A stretch of 64,000 nucleotides of DNA, taken from Guadua angustifolia. Lineage: Eukaryota > Streptophyta > Magnoliopsida > Poales > Poaceae. Below are positions 47,735 to 59,317 of this stretch, piece after piece. Under the pieces are notes generated by a model, which was given only the letters and a program-made list of their open reading frames with translations, ran no database searches and was not told where the DNA came from. Location of the stretch: contig CM070508.1 in the NCBI GenBank assembly GCA_036346375.1, positions 23,442,852 to 23,506,851 on the forward strand, written 5' to 3'. A program made the translations under genes and the position numbers. The stretch's first letter is position 1. Each line of letters starts with the position of its first letter.

Positions 47735-47742
47735 TATAAAAG
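47735..47742 (+). promoter_or_regulatory. LTR TATA box
   Basis: GGCTATAAAAGGAGG in the LTR, at the junction between the GC-rich block and the downstream R/U5-like part; the likely core promoter. Confidence 0.7.
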
Positions 47743-48563
47743 GAGGCCTTGGGGTGTTGGGGCAGGGTGCTGAAGTTATTGTGAGTGTGTGGGAGTTGTG
47801 TGCATGTGTTGCCCTCTTCCATTTGCTTCTTGAGCTAAGTGTGAGCACTAATTGCATGTGTTGCAATTAGTGAGTGGTTTGAGAGGCTCTTGTGCATGTG
47901 TTGCACTTGAGTGAGGTCCTTGTGCATGTGTTGCACTTGGTGATCACCGAGGAGCGCATTCGTTGTGCCCGGTGAGGTTCAAGTGGAGGGCGGCTTGTTG
48001 CTCTTGGAGGTTGCCGACTCCTAGACGGGCGAGGCGTCTTCTTGGGAGCTCTCAAGGGTGTGAAAGCCCGCGAAGTTTGTGAAGGTTCGGGTTGAGCCTA
48101 CGCTACGAGCATGAAAAACCACGACTAGTGGAAAGAGGGAGTGCTCGGCGGGAGCCGGTCCAAGTGTGGGCTAGCCTCAACGTGGACTAGGGAGACCGGC
48201 AAGTCTCCGAACACCACGGAAAAAACATCGGTTGTCCCTTGTCTCTTTACTTTCAAGTATTTACCTTTTGCATATTATTGATTGCTTGAAAGTATTAGAA
48301 TTGCTTAGTATTAATTGATTGTTCAATTTAGCAATTCTAGTGTAGAGACTTAATTTAGATAGTGCACTAGTGAGCCTAGTTGATTTAGGCTTTAAATTGT
48401 CAAAACCTATTTATCGCTTCCGCATATACTTTGATTAGGTTTTGACTTAGGGGTGTATTAGAGCGATCGATTTTAGCGAGCGATTAATTTTGTAAAACGC
48501 CTATTCACCCCCCCTCTAGGCGCATCCTCGACCCTACAAGGATCCCCATGGTTGAGATGGAAA

Positions 48564-48905
48564 CACTACTATAAAATGGGCTATATTAGACACATCATCA
48601 CAGACGGTTTTAGGAACAAACCGTCTGTGATGTGTTTCAGGCACATCGCAGACGGTTTATGGATGAAACCATTTACGATATCTGATTATCACAGACGGTT
48701 TCATCCACAAACCGTCTGTGATGAAAGTGAGAAGTTCACAGTTAGTTTGAGGAGAAAACCATCTTTGATGAGGGAATATCACAGACAGTTTTATTAACAA
48801 ACTAGCTGTGATGATAGGTATAACTTTACAGACGGTTTGTGGATAAAACAGTTTGTGATATTGCCCTCATCACAGATGTGTTTATCCATGAACCGTCTGT
48901 GATCA
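48564..48905. repeat. Left subterminal repeats of CACTA 2
   Basis: About ten copies of ATCACAGACGGTTT and its inverse, often as short inverted pairs around ATCCACAAA or similar. Confidence 0.85.
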
Positions 48906-49083
48906 TCAATTGAAAACAGCAAACGCGCGCCTTACAACTACTAGATTGAGAACTAGATTGCATTATATATATAAGAAGATCATTACAAAAGTCTTTGATG
49001 ATTTTGAGAACTAGATTGCATTATATATATGAAGAAGCATTACAAAAGACTACTACAAAAGTACTACTTTAACTAAAAATACT

Positions 49084-49367
49084 ACTCGTCGTCGTTAGAG
49101 GAGGAGGAGGCTGGAGGGGCGGCCAAGTCAACGGAGTCCTCGCTGCGGCCATCCACCTCGCTCGAGCCAGCTCGGTCTGGGTCATCTTTCAGCTCCCAGC
49201 CGTCACGATATGCCGCCTTGTCGTTGGAGTCCCACAAGTCCACCTCCGAGTCGGAGGAGGAGGAGGCAAGCGCCGAGCGCTTCTGCCTGGCGCGGGTGGA
49301 GGCGGAGGCGGTCGAAGGAGGCGAAGGCGAAGTGTTTGTAGGCGATGTTAGGGGGTGGAGCCATTAG
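49084..49367 (-). other. Possible acidic reading frame in CACTA 2
   Basis: Read on the minus strand, an open stretch rich in Ser, Asp and Glu: TRARQKRSALASSSSDSEVD, LWDSNDKAAYRDGWELKDD and the end PPASSSSNDDE before a TAG. No start codon follows the upstream stop, so it may be a second exon or a remnant. Function unknown. Confidence 0.3.
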
Positions 49368-49619
49368 AGGAGGAGCCATCAGAGGAGGAGGCAGAGGCGA
49401 AGTGTTTGGGTTGCTCATGACGGCGGCATCGGAGGGGAGATTTTGTGCTATAGAGGTGGTGAGGAGGAGCCGTTGGAGGAGCTGTTCTTATATGGTAGCG
49501 CAATTGCATTGGGAAGATGAAACGCCGCATTGGGAAGACGAAACTATCACTAAATGTGCGCGTCTGCATTAGAAAGACGAAACGATCAAGTACTGGAAAG
49601 ACTACGCGCAATTGGGAAG

Positions 49620-49850
49620 ACGAAGAAACATCAGGACGGTTTGTTGATAAAACCGTATGTGATGGAGTCATCGCAGATGGTTTTATCCACAGACCGTCTG
49701 TGATATCATGTGACATCACAGGCGGTTTGTGAATAAAACCGTTTACGATAACTCGATCACAGAGCAGACGGTTTTATCTACAAACTATCTGCGATGTCAT
49801 CACGTCACAGACGGTTTGTAGATAAAACCATCTATGATGATATCTCTTAC
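49620..49850. promoter_or_regulatory. Internal cluster of CACTA 2 motifs before the transposase gene
   Basis: About eight copies of CACAGACGGTTT or its inverse, 350 bp ahead of the transposase start. Confidence 0.6.
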
Positions 49851-50200
49851 CTGTAAAAGACAAAGAGCCTTAACCGCCTCTGTATTTTTAGGTTTTCCTC
49901 GATATTTCTGAGGTGGCTGTGATTGAGAGGTGTTCTGGTGAAAGAGATCTTAGATTTGGAGATTTAATTGCAGATCCTTATGCTCTTGATCATCCAAGGT
50001 TAGTAATTGCTTATAATCTGAATTGGTCCAAATTTGCATTATATTTAATATCTATCTATCTTGGTGAAGAGGGAAATGAAGTTGGTTAATTTGTTCTCTG
50101 TGATGTAAAGTAGATACATTTGCTATACCTTGTGCAGATCCATTTGTACTTTATGATCTAAATTCATCGTTTAACACCTATTGTTACATATGTTGTGTAG

Positions 50201-53200
50201 ATGGACTGAAGCTGGATGTACACTGAGAACCGTGCAAGCGCCGAGTACATTAATGGTGTCTCCGCTTTTAGAAGAGCTGCAGAAGTAGATATGTCGAACA
50301 AGGGGGTAGAATTTATGCCTTGTCCATGCATTGACTGTGAGAATCTCTGGATGTTTCAAAACCCAGCACAGATTAAAGCACACTTGATTCTACGGGGTTT
50401 CAAAAGGGGGTATATATGTTGGACCAGTCACGGTGAAGAGCAGATTACGCAGGGACTAGGTAGTACTACCATCGTGGATGAAGTCGACGATACTTTGGAT
50501 ATTGTCAATGAAGTCAGTGATACTCCGGATGATATCGATTGTACTTTTGATGACAATCTGGATCAGATGTTACGGGATGCAGAAGGGAACCGTGATGAGC
50601 AGGAGTATGTAAAATTCTGGGGCTTGATGGACAACTCGGAGAAACCTTTGTTCCCGGGTTGTAAGTCCAAATACATAAGGTTGTCATCCATGCTGGAACT
50701 GCTGAAATTAAAGGCAAGCAACGGTTGGTCTGACAAGAGTTTCACGACACTGCTAGGTCTGTTAGTGGATATGCTTCCGAAGGGAAACGAGTTGCCGACA
50801 ACCACCTACAAAGCTAAAAAGGTTATTTGTCCCTTGGGAATGGAAGTAGAAAGAATACATGCATGTCTAAATGATTGTGTCCTGTACCGCAAATAGTACG
50901 CAAACTTGCATGTATGTCCGGTGTGCAACGCATCCAGGTATAAGCGTAAAGATAGATCAGATGATGACGACGAGGGCATGGAGGTGAAGAAAGGACCTCC
51001 TGTTAAGGTAGCGTGGTATCTTCCTATAATTCTCTTTTTGAAGCGGTTGTTTGCGAACTCAAAAGAGGCAAAATTGCTTCGATGGCACTCGGATGAGCGT
51101 AAGAACGATGGAATGACTAGGCACCTTGCTGATTCAACGCAGTGGAGAAACATCGATGGGAGGTTTGAAGAATTCGCAGCAGATCCGAGGAATATAAGAT
51201 TTGGATTGAGTACAGATGGAATGAATCCTTTCGGTAACATGAGCAGCCGTCATAGCACTTGGCCTGTAAATCTCTGTGTATATAACCTTCCTCCTTGGTT
51301 GTGTATGAAGCAAAAGTACATATTGATGTCTATACTCATCGAAGGCCCGAAGCAACCTGGGAACGATATTGATGTGTACCTAGCACCATTGGTGGAAGAT
51401 CTCAACACATTGTGGGCTCTTGGGGTGCAGGTATGGGATGCTCACAAGCGAGAGTACTTCACTTTCTTGTTGCCTATTGTTCTACACCATAAATGATTAT
51501 CCCGCCTTACTAACTCGTCAGGCGAGTACAAAAGGAGCCAAAGCATGTACTCACTGCTTGGATGACACCGAGAGTGTCTGGCTGAATCACTCACGCAAAA
51601 CCATGTACATGTGTCACCGTAGGTTCCTTCGGAGAAATCACCCATACCGCAAGATGAAGAAACAATTCGACGGCACCACCGAAGACGCTTTAGCTCCAAA
51701 GCCTTTAAACAGGACAGACATTCATGATATAGTTAAGAAGTTGGATGTTGCTCTAGGGAAGGAACGTAAATCGAGGACCCATAAGAAGAGTATGTGGAAG
51801 AAGAGATCAATATTTTAGGACCTACCTTATTGGGAGCACCTAGAAGTTCGGCACTGCATCGATGTGATGCATGTAGAGAAGAATGTCTGTGATAGTTTGA
51901 TTGGTCTCTTACTGAACATTAAGGGTAAAACAAAAGATGGTATGAATGTAGGACTTGACTTGGTCGATATAGGCATCAGACCTGAGTTAGCACCGAAAGA
52001 AACTGATAAAGGCCAAACATACTGCGAGCATACTTGTTACACTCTATCCAAGGCTAAGAGAACCGAACTGTGCTAGTGCTTGCATGGTGTGAAAGTTTCG
52101 TCCGGTTACTCGTCCAACAAGAAGAGACTTGTTTCGATGCACGATTTGAGTTTAACTAGTATGAAGTCCCACGATTACCATGTGCTTATGACATAGATAC
52201 TCCTGTGACAATTAGAAGTATTTTACCGACCAAGGTTCGGGAGATAATCACAAGGATGTGCTATTTCTTTAACACAATTGCTCAGAAGGTCATCGATCCC
52301 GAAGGACTTGATGCTCTGCAGGCTGAGATGGTAATGACTCTATGTAATCTTGAGATGTATTTCTTTCCGTTGTTTTTCAATATCATGGTCCATCTCATTG
52401 TTCACCTTGTGAGGGAGATAAAGATGTGCGGGCCTGTGTTCCTACGTAGCATGTACCCATTCGAGAGGTACATGGGAATTCTCAAGTCCTACGTACGGAA
52501 TCGATCTCGACCGGAGGGTAGCATTATCGAAGGTTATGCAACTGAAGAGGTCGTCGAATTCTGCGTGGATTACATGGCTAAGGTCCAACCGATAGGTTGT
52601 GCCTCGATCCCCCCATGAGGGGAGGCTCTAGAGCATCGGGACCATCGGAAGGAAAATAATCATGCCTGATCCGATTGCGTGCGTGAAAGCCCATTTCACA
52701 GTTTTGCAACACATGGCTGTTGTGGCCCCGTATATCGACGAGCACAAGAATTAGCTACGGCAAGAGAATCCGACGCGGCAGGAGTACTGGATCATCAAAC
52801 AGCATAACCTTCAGTTCAACAGATGGTTCAAGGAGCGGCAATCCATTACTGGAAGCACGTCAGGTGATACGTTGACATGGTTAGCAAAAGGGCCAGCTTT
52901 TACAGTTGTACACATTTTACACGAGAGATCAGGACATGAAGAGTACAAATCAGAACATCGGTGTTCGCATCGATGTGATGAATACCGCTGGATCGATGAG
53001 GAGCTCGTATTATAGGTTCATTGAGGAAATTTGGGAGCTCGACTATGTGCTATTCAAGATCCCCTTATTTCGGTGCCGTTGGGTTAACCTGCAGCACGTG
53101 AAGGTTGATAAGTATGGCGTCACAACTGTGGACCTCGAACGTGTTGGATACCAAGAGGAACCATTCGTTCTCGCCAACCAAGTTGTTCAAGTCTTCTATG

Positions 53201-53430
53201 TAACTGACCCGTCCAACAAGTAGTGCCACGTCGTTCTTTAGGGAAAAAGGAGGATTGTCGGAGTCGAGAATGTGGTAGATGAGGAAGAATACAATCAGTT
53301 CGACGAGTTGCCTCCTATTGGTATTGACGTCACAATCCAGGAAGATCAACCTAAGGAAGCTAGCTACACATGTGTTGATCATCGCGAAGGGCTAATTTTT
53401 GTAGAAAAGAATAAGCAAGTGTTGTCATGA
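50201..53430 (+). pseudogene. CACTA 2 transposase (TNP2 type)
   Basis: Starts ATGGACTGAAGC: the usual MDRSW opening has a stop at codon 3. Transposas_assoc domain: ASAEYINGVSAFRRAAEVDM and FMPCPCIDCENLW. Transposase_21 region (50590-51900): FPGCKSKYIRLSSMLELLKL, LHVCPVCNASRYKRKD, RFGLSTDGMNPFGNMSSRHS and RHCIDVMHVEKNVCDSLIGL. DUF4218 (52205-52618): LEMYFFPLFFNIM and FLRSMYPFERYMGILKSYVR. DUF4216 (52980-53223): FIEEIWELDY and VTTVDLERVGYQEEPFVLAN. C-terminal KRRIVGVENVVDEEEYNQFD to about 53430. At least five stops (50896, 51816, 52074 and others) and frameshifts near 51490 and 52900. It would have cut and moved the element by binding its ends; dead in this copy. Confidence 0.85.
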
Positions 53431-53574
53431 GGACTTCATGTATATATATACCAAGTGTTCCTGTATTATAATTAATTAATGACATGTATTAATTACTAAG
53501 ATGTATTGATTAAAATTAAACAGGTGTATACATGACATATATGTTTGCACGGCAAAAAAAATAATACATTGGCC

Positions 53575-53790
53575 CATCCCAGACGGTTCTGGGATTGAAC
53601 CGTCTGGGAAAAGCATGTTTACCCAGACGGTTCTGCGATTGAACCGTCTATGATGACTCTATTCCAGATGGTTCTAGGATTGAACCGTCTAGGATAATTA
53701 TGTTTACCCAGATGGTTCTGCGATTGAACCGTCTCAGATGACTCTATCCCAGACGGTTTAATCATTGAACCGTCTGGGATGGTCTTCTCG
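53575..53790. promoter_or_regulatory. Internal cluster of CACTA 2 motifs before the second gene
   Basis: Seven or so copies of CCCAGACGGTTC and GAACCGTCTGGGA, slightly different from the terminal version, between the two genes. Confidence 0.65.
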
Positions 53791-53867
53791 CGCCATCCAA
53801 TAAATCCCGCGCTTACCATTTCACCAAGTCCCGCACACACTAAGTGTATTGCAACCCTAGCTATCGC

Positions 53868-54142
53868 GAGCCCCTCTCCCTCGGCGACGCCCTCCCCCCT
53901 CGGCCGCGCCCTCCCCCGTGCTCGGTGGTGTCCTCCCTCGGCCGTTGTCTCCACCCTCGGCGATGCCCTCTCCCGTCGGCGGTGCCCTCACCCCTCGGCC
54001 GTGCCCTCCCTCGTCGGCGATGCCCTCCCCCCTCGGCCGCGTCCTCCCCCGTGCTCGGTGGAGTCCTCCCTCGACCGTAGTCTCCTCCCTCAGTGATGCC
54101 CTCCTCCCTCGGTCGTGCCCTCCCCCCTCGGTGACGCCTTCC
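53868..54142 (+). repeat. GC-rich degenerate tandem repeat
   Basis: Repeats of about 18-28 bases of the type CCCTCGGCGATGCCCTCC follow the motif cluster. Probably the 5' leader of the second gene; compare 19226-19620 in CACTA 1. Confidence 0.7.
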
Positions 54143-55344
54143 CCTTCTTCTGAATAGCTTCGAGTGCTATTCCCTATGTAAGTATTTTTGGTTCTGCACT
54201 TGATTCTTTCTGGCTGAGATATTGGTGTTGTTCTGTGATGAAATTAGGGTTACTACATGAATATGACAATTGATGAAATGATTTAAGCCTTGAATTGCTA
54301 GACTTGTATGAAATTATTAATTATATTCACTGTTCTGCTCAATTTGTATTCATTTCTGTTATCGCTTTGATTCTGTCAGTATTATATCATTGTCTGTTCA
54401 TTGCTTAGTTTAGTTGGTAGAGTTCATAGATATTGATCTGAACAAATCATTAAAGGTTCGGTTCATTATGCAAATTACTGATCAGAACACCATTAACTTG
54501 TGTAGTGCATCATCTGATTTGAACCAGTTATATTGTTCTAGTAGTTGATTGATTTAGCTAGTGGTCAGGTCTCTTCCAATTGGTTTTGTCAGTTGATTTT
54601 GTTGATATTAATCTGAACTAAGTTGTCTTTGTTGATAGAAATCTCTTGTCAGAGCACTGCTATTTGTTCTGTTAAGTGATCTTTGAACTGATCCAAACCT
54701 GCAATATATATTGGCTCTGTTATTAGTCTGATTAGATCTTTGATTGTGGATAAAACTAACATCTTCTAGCTGATCTAAACACAAATTGATTCTATAACAG
54801 TGAATAATACTTAATCAATTCATGTGCATGCTAAGGCAGTAAGGGTTCAAGGCTTAAGTTATTGAATTGATTAGTCTAGTCCATTTATGATTGTGGTGAA
54901 GATCCTTATCTTCATCCAAACCATAAAATCTGAGAGCACAACAAAATTAATTCCTCTCTTTGAGGTAGAAGGCATAATTCATATGATGGATGGCTTAAAC
55001 TTGTTTAATTTCATCTTGTTTATGTCATATTGGTTGTTTGTGGATTATGTATTCTCATATATATACTTAGAAGTAATAATAAATAAAATCTTGCTCTTAT
55101 AATCGCATCTTTTCCAACAATCCAGCATGATTCATATTATGGATGACATAAATCTGCTTGATATCATCATGTATATGTCATCTTGGCTGTTATTCGATTA
55201 TGTATTCTCTTTTATATTGTTAAATGGAATAATGTATAAAATCTTGCTCTTATACTTGCATCTTTTCCAACAAGATGGCGTTAAAAATCTTCTCTTAAAT
55301 TTACTTCTCTTAACTTACCTACTCTTAACCTTGCATCATACAAG
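54143..55344 (+). other. AT-rich probable intron of the second CACTA 2 gene
   Basis: No conserved coding sequence. A partial direct repeat (ATGATGGATGGCTTAAACTTG near 54982, shortened, and ATTATGGATGACATAAATC near 55135) suggests a local duplication. Confidence 0.45.
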
Positions 55345-58305
55345 ATGGCGTCTCCTCAATCCTCGGCGCTGAAGGGATCAGATGATGCGCCCAATGTAGA
55401 AAGAAATAGGCACGGTACTGCAAGAGGGCTTAGTAAAAGGCCTCAAAGCCGATACACCATCACGGTGGTCGATCTGCATGATGGGGTCCCTACCGCGCCT
55501 CCAAAGGCTACGGTAGTTTTCCGGACCATGTGCGGGATCGTTGGGCGTGAACGGGTCCCCATCACGTATCCATCATGGAAGACGCTGACAGATGAGGAGC
55601 GCGATAACCTGGTGATAGAAATATTCACGTCATTCGAGCTTCCACAAGACGCCATGCCTGCACTACGACGGTACGCGTTGCTAGTGGCGGGAAAGGCATG
55701 GAAGAACTTTAAGAGCGTTCTCGTTGCTAATTACGTCAACAAGGAAATGACTCCGTTCCAGAAGTACGGGTTCGTCTCTGAAGATGTTTGGGAACAATTT
55801 GTTGAGTTGAAGATGATGGAAGAGTTCATGCTTCAAAACGTGGCTCACAAGACCGTCTAGTCAAAAAACACACACCCACACAGACTCAGCTCAACTGGGT
55901 ACGCGGGTAAGATGGCGCAATGGACAAGGAAGGACGACGAGGCAGTCTAGAAGGAGGTCGCGCCACCATTTGCCTTGATCGTGGACCCACGTACCCGAAA
56001 CTGGGTAAGAGCGAGGTCACGTCACACTTCTTCGAGCAGTGTGTCCTTTGCAAACCCCACTGATGAGGAAGTATCCCAACGCCTAATATCGTTGAGCACG
56101 GAATCTTTTCAGGGCTCTTTCACTTCGAACAGAGAGAAAGACATACTCTCCACGACCTTGGGATACAAGGAGCACCCGGATCGCACCAGAGGTCTAGGTG
56201 TTTTCATTCCCTAGAAATTAGGATTCCCATAGGACTCGGTCACGTACCAGAGTAAGAAGAGAAGCAAAGCCGAGCGTGAGGAACAGCTAATAGCCCTCAT
56301 TGAGGAAAGGGCTGAGGAAAGGCTTAGAGCGCAGTTCGATAGTCAGCTACGAAGCCTCGAGGTAAGGATGGAGCAAAGGGTGGCTGAAGAGAGGCAGGGA
56401 CGGAACGAGATAGCCCAAGAAGCACATGTGCAGTTTAGCCCAACCAACCGTCGGAGCAGCTGCGTGTCCGCCCCTCAAATGGACGTGGATGAAGCCAGAT
56501 TTCCTCCTGATGACACTTTGGTAACATGTTTGCAATACTCCTTACCTACACTTTTAATGTTGGACGTGTTAGCTAATTACTTATGTACCCTTATGTAGGT
56601 GGCCATGCTGTGCAATCTGCAAGTGAGGCTTGCCAACGGCTCTGTTCCCCTGCATGCTACTTGGGGACAAGTGTATGTATCCGGTGCAGGAGCATTAGTG
56701 CACGGTCATACTTTAGATCCGGCTATGCGAAGGTCCATGTCGATGGTGTACATGAAATTTTCAAAGCCGTCACGTTGGACTTGCCCCCAAACGACGAGAT
56801 CGTCACACTAGGGGATGCCATCGGCACATTCATCCAGTGGTCCAAGAAGGACATCTCCTTCGACACTCGCCTAGGAGCACCGAAGCTACAAGAAATCCCA
56901 AAGGGACCACAATATGCGCCAGAGCTACCAACACTACCGGAGCCATACCTTGCACCGAACGAGCCCGCCAAATCGGCTACCGTGTCCCGTCTTGCGCAAA
57001 CCGTTACCGCAGTAAGAGCCCAGTCGTCTTCTGTGAAGATGAAGTTTGGTAGAAGGGAACGTGGAGACAAGGGCAAATCGAAATTGACCACGTCAGCCCG
57101 TGACTTTTCGTTTGCCCCCATTAGTGCGGCAATTCGAGCTGGGTCAATCGTTCGTACCAGATGAACGCAAGGAGACGCTTTCATTAGCTTGCGTTAGATT
57201 CCAAGAATGGTACATGCAATAAGCCAATAAGCGGGTGGCACAATGGGTAATGAGTATCTCCGTGACCTTCCATAAGGAGTATTTCTTACACCAGTCTTTA
57301 GATGGCGTCTTCGTGGTCGGCTTCACTGACTTGTTCGATCCGTACAACCTCAGAGCGCTCGATGCCTCACTCCTAAGATGATGGACAATGTAAGTGTGTG
57401 CAATCACCGTCTACATTTCTGACGCACCGATAAATGTCATATATATCGTCCTTGATTTTGTATATGTAGATACATGATCCAAGAAGCAATAACAAGGAAA
57501 GAACCGGTGGGTTTTGTCGACCCACACATAATGTCCAAGCAAACTATGGACGAAAATAAACAATTCATCTACGAGTACGTGGAAAAAGTACTGCTGACTT
57601 ATTCAAACAAAAAATTCATACTTGTACCCTACAACCCAGGGTAAGTGCTTCGTTCAGATGCTATACACGTTGATTTCTACTATATATCTCACCTCGAAGT
57701 TATGTTCAGTGACCATGACGACATACCTATGTAGGTTTCACTGGGTTCTACTTGTAATTATACTGAGATAGAACCGGGTAATTTATCTTGATTCCAGAAA
57801 GGGCGGCACCCACGATTTGAAGCCTATCAGAGATTTGCTCGACACGTCGTTCGGTGTCTACAAATCGAGGGGAGGGCCACACAAGAAGAGCCCAGCCACT
57901 CTAAAGCATACTTTTGACTTTACGGTATCTAATAGTACGCAATAATCCTTCACACTCCATTATAATACCTTCAAAACTAATTAAACTATTATGTTTTGGC
58001 AGTGCCACCAGCAGCCAATGGGCACTGATCTATGTGGATTCTATATTTGCCACAACATGGCACTCCTCCTTGGTGCCCAGCAGACCAATGTCATTCAGGT
58101 CTATCAATCTTGCAACAAATGTCTCCACTTATTAATTTATATACACGCGAGACTTTACTTTTCTCATTGACAGGCTTGGCAATACGCTAAATCTGCATTG
58201 GAACAGGCTGACCTTCGAAGTATTCGAGGACAGCTCTGTGCCTTCTTGCTGCGTGAGGTCTTAAATCCAAAGAGCAGATGCTACTTAGGGCACAATGAAT
58301 CATGA
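55345..58305 (+). pseudogene. Second CACTA 2 gene: Transposase_24-like, coiled coil and Ulp1-type protease
   Basis: The first exon, from ATGGCGTCTCCTC, holds KATVVFRTMCGIVGRERVPI, FTSFELPQDAMPALRRYALL and WVRARSRHTSS, then RLISLSTESFQGSF, with stops at 55858 and 55948. A coiled coil follows (56270-56410, ERLRAQFDSQLRSLEVRM). After an intron (56520-56600) comes LGDAIGTFIQWSKKDI. The C-terminal exons 57470-57640, 57735-57924, 58002-58099 and 58174-58305 encode a Ulp1 (C48) domain. Catalytic His is in GFHWVLLVI (57739), Asp in YLDS (57790), Gln in CHQQPMGTD and Cys in DLCGFYIC (58033). An in-frame stop after LLVIILR interrupts it. C48 proteases remove SUMO-type tags; the role in CACTA elements is unknown. 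Confidence 0.75.
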
Positions 58306-58589
58306 GTTGTGAATTTGTTACTTAATTGTACATTAAGATTAATTTGTGAACCTTGTGATGTGAATTTGTCATTTATACTTCTGAATCCAATTGGTTAGTA
58401 CATACGTCAGTTGATTTATGAAATGGATGCGCTGTATGTTGTGTAACATGTGATTGGAGTACATTTTTAAATTTATGTCATAATAATATGCTAGTCATGC
58501 TGTGTGTATTGTTATTTGTTTCAAAAGGCATGGCTAGTAATTCCTGAGGCTAGCCAATAAATTAAAATTTAATAAAAAAAATAGAAAAT
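58306..58589. other. 3' spacer of CACTA 2
   Basis: AT-rich sequence between the second gene and the right subterminal repeats; no feature recognised. Confidence 0.4.
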
Positions 58590-59016
58590 CAATATTACAG
58601 ACGGTTCTAACGAATAACTGTCTGTGAAGAGGCCTAGATCATAGATGGTTTCGAATTGGAACCGCTCGTGAAGAGGCCGAGATCACTGAATTGAAACCGT
58701 CGTGATCTCGGCCTCTTCACAGACGGTTCCAATTCAAAACCGTCTGGGATAAGCCCATCATCACAGACGGTTCTTAGTTACAACCGTCTAGGACCAGCCC
58801 ATCATCACATACGGTTCTTTTTTAGAACCGTCTATGATGATACCGCATCACAGACGGGTCTAATTTGGAACCGTCTGTGATGAGCTTTTTCACAGACGGT
58901 TGGAAAACCGTCTGCAATGACTCTATGTCATCACTGACGCTTGCTTACAGACGGTTCACAAAACTGTCTGTGATGTAGTTTACGAACTGTCTGTGATGAC
59001 CTGTTCTGTAGTAGTG
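58590..59016. repeat. Right subterminal and terminal repeats of CACTA 2
   Basis: More than ten copies of CACAGACGGTTC or its inverse, ending CTGTAGTAGTG. Confidence 0.85.
58647..58740. repeat. Long hairpin in the CACTA 2 right end
   Basis: Positions 58647-58685 pair with 58702-58740 apart from about four mismatches; the core is GTGATCTCGGCCTCTTCAC. The loop is about 16 bases. Confidence 0.8.
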
Positions 59017-59317
59017 AAAGAAGCTTGGAAAGAAAGTTATAGATAAAGAACTTGAAGATGAAAGGCTTATAGACAAAATACTCGATAGAGGTAGGGTAAA
59101 AGCGAAGTTAAAAAGAAAAGAGCCTTCTTATATTCTTTTTTACCACAAATTGTTCACTCATGTACCGTAATCTCAGGTATGGTTACCAAGAAAAAAGTAT
59201 CTATTTCCTCTCTCACAGACTCACACATTCTCATTAATAATCAAAATGATGCACAATTCAAGGCAAGAAAGTCTTAAGTAAATATTTTTTTTATTTTCTT
59301 AAGCCTTAGGGGCTAGC

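Larger units (their letters stand above)
45886..47945. repeat. Array of hairpins sharing the loop TGTGT
   Basis: Loops (5 bases, start positions): 45951, 46014 (TGAGT), 46098, 46223 (TGAGT), 46436, 46516, 46582, 46640, 46725, 46794, 46884, 46946, 47185, 47239, 47264, 47857, 47897, 47937. Stems differ but pair: CATCA, TCCATTA, TCATCA, TTTTGCA, AATTGCA, ATGATCA, GTGCAAA, CACTAATTGCA, GTGCA and others. The hairpin at 45996-46036 has 17 of 18 stem pairs. Two further inverted repeats without this loop occur at 45886-45911 and 45714-45755. Confidence 0.85.
45219..48538 (+). mobile_element. 3.3-kb solo LTR with target duplication AGGAT
   Basis: Begins TGTAAGTTCAACC and ends CCCCCCCTCTAGGCGCATCC..CCCTACA, flanked on both sides by AGGAT (45214-45218, 48539-48543). 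No internal region is attached, so it is a solo LTR left by LTR-LTR recombination. It contains a hairpin array (45886-47945), a block rich in CCGGTGCTACCGG (47340-47700) and a TATA box at 47735. The 3' end style fits SIRE/Maximus-type copia LTRs, but the lineage is not proven. Confidence 0.88.
48564..59016 (+). mobile_element. CACTA (En/Spm) transposon 2, 10.45 kb
   Basis: Ends are CACTACTATAAAA and CTGTAGTAGTG with a 3-bp duplication AAA outside (48561-48563, 59017-59019). Subterminal repeats are CACAGACGGTTT and inverses, a different family from CACTA 1. It carries a transposase gene (50201-53430) and a second gene (55345-58305) on the plus strand. A possible acidic reading frame lies on the minus strand near the left end, and there are two internal clusters of the subterminal motif. 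It lies inside the gypsy element, 25 bp from the solo LTR. Confidence 0.95.

Noticed and set aside
45219..48538. Full LTR retrotransposon
   Set aside because: One AGGAT-flanked repeat only, with no internal region or second LTR, so it is a solo LTR.
48580..49850. CRISPR-like array of short repeats
   Set aside because: Repeats alternate in orientation, spacing is irregular and they belong to a CACTA subterminal region in a plant genome.
53779..54157. Proline/serine-rich frames
   Set aside because: Translation of a degenerate GC-rich tandem repeat in a CACTA element.
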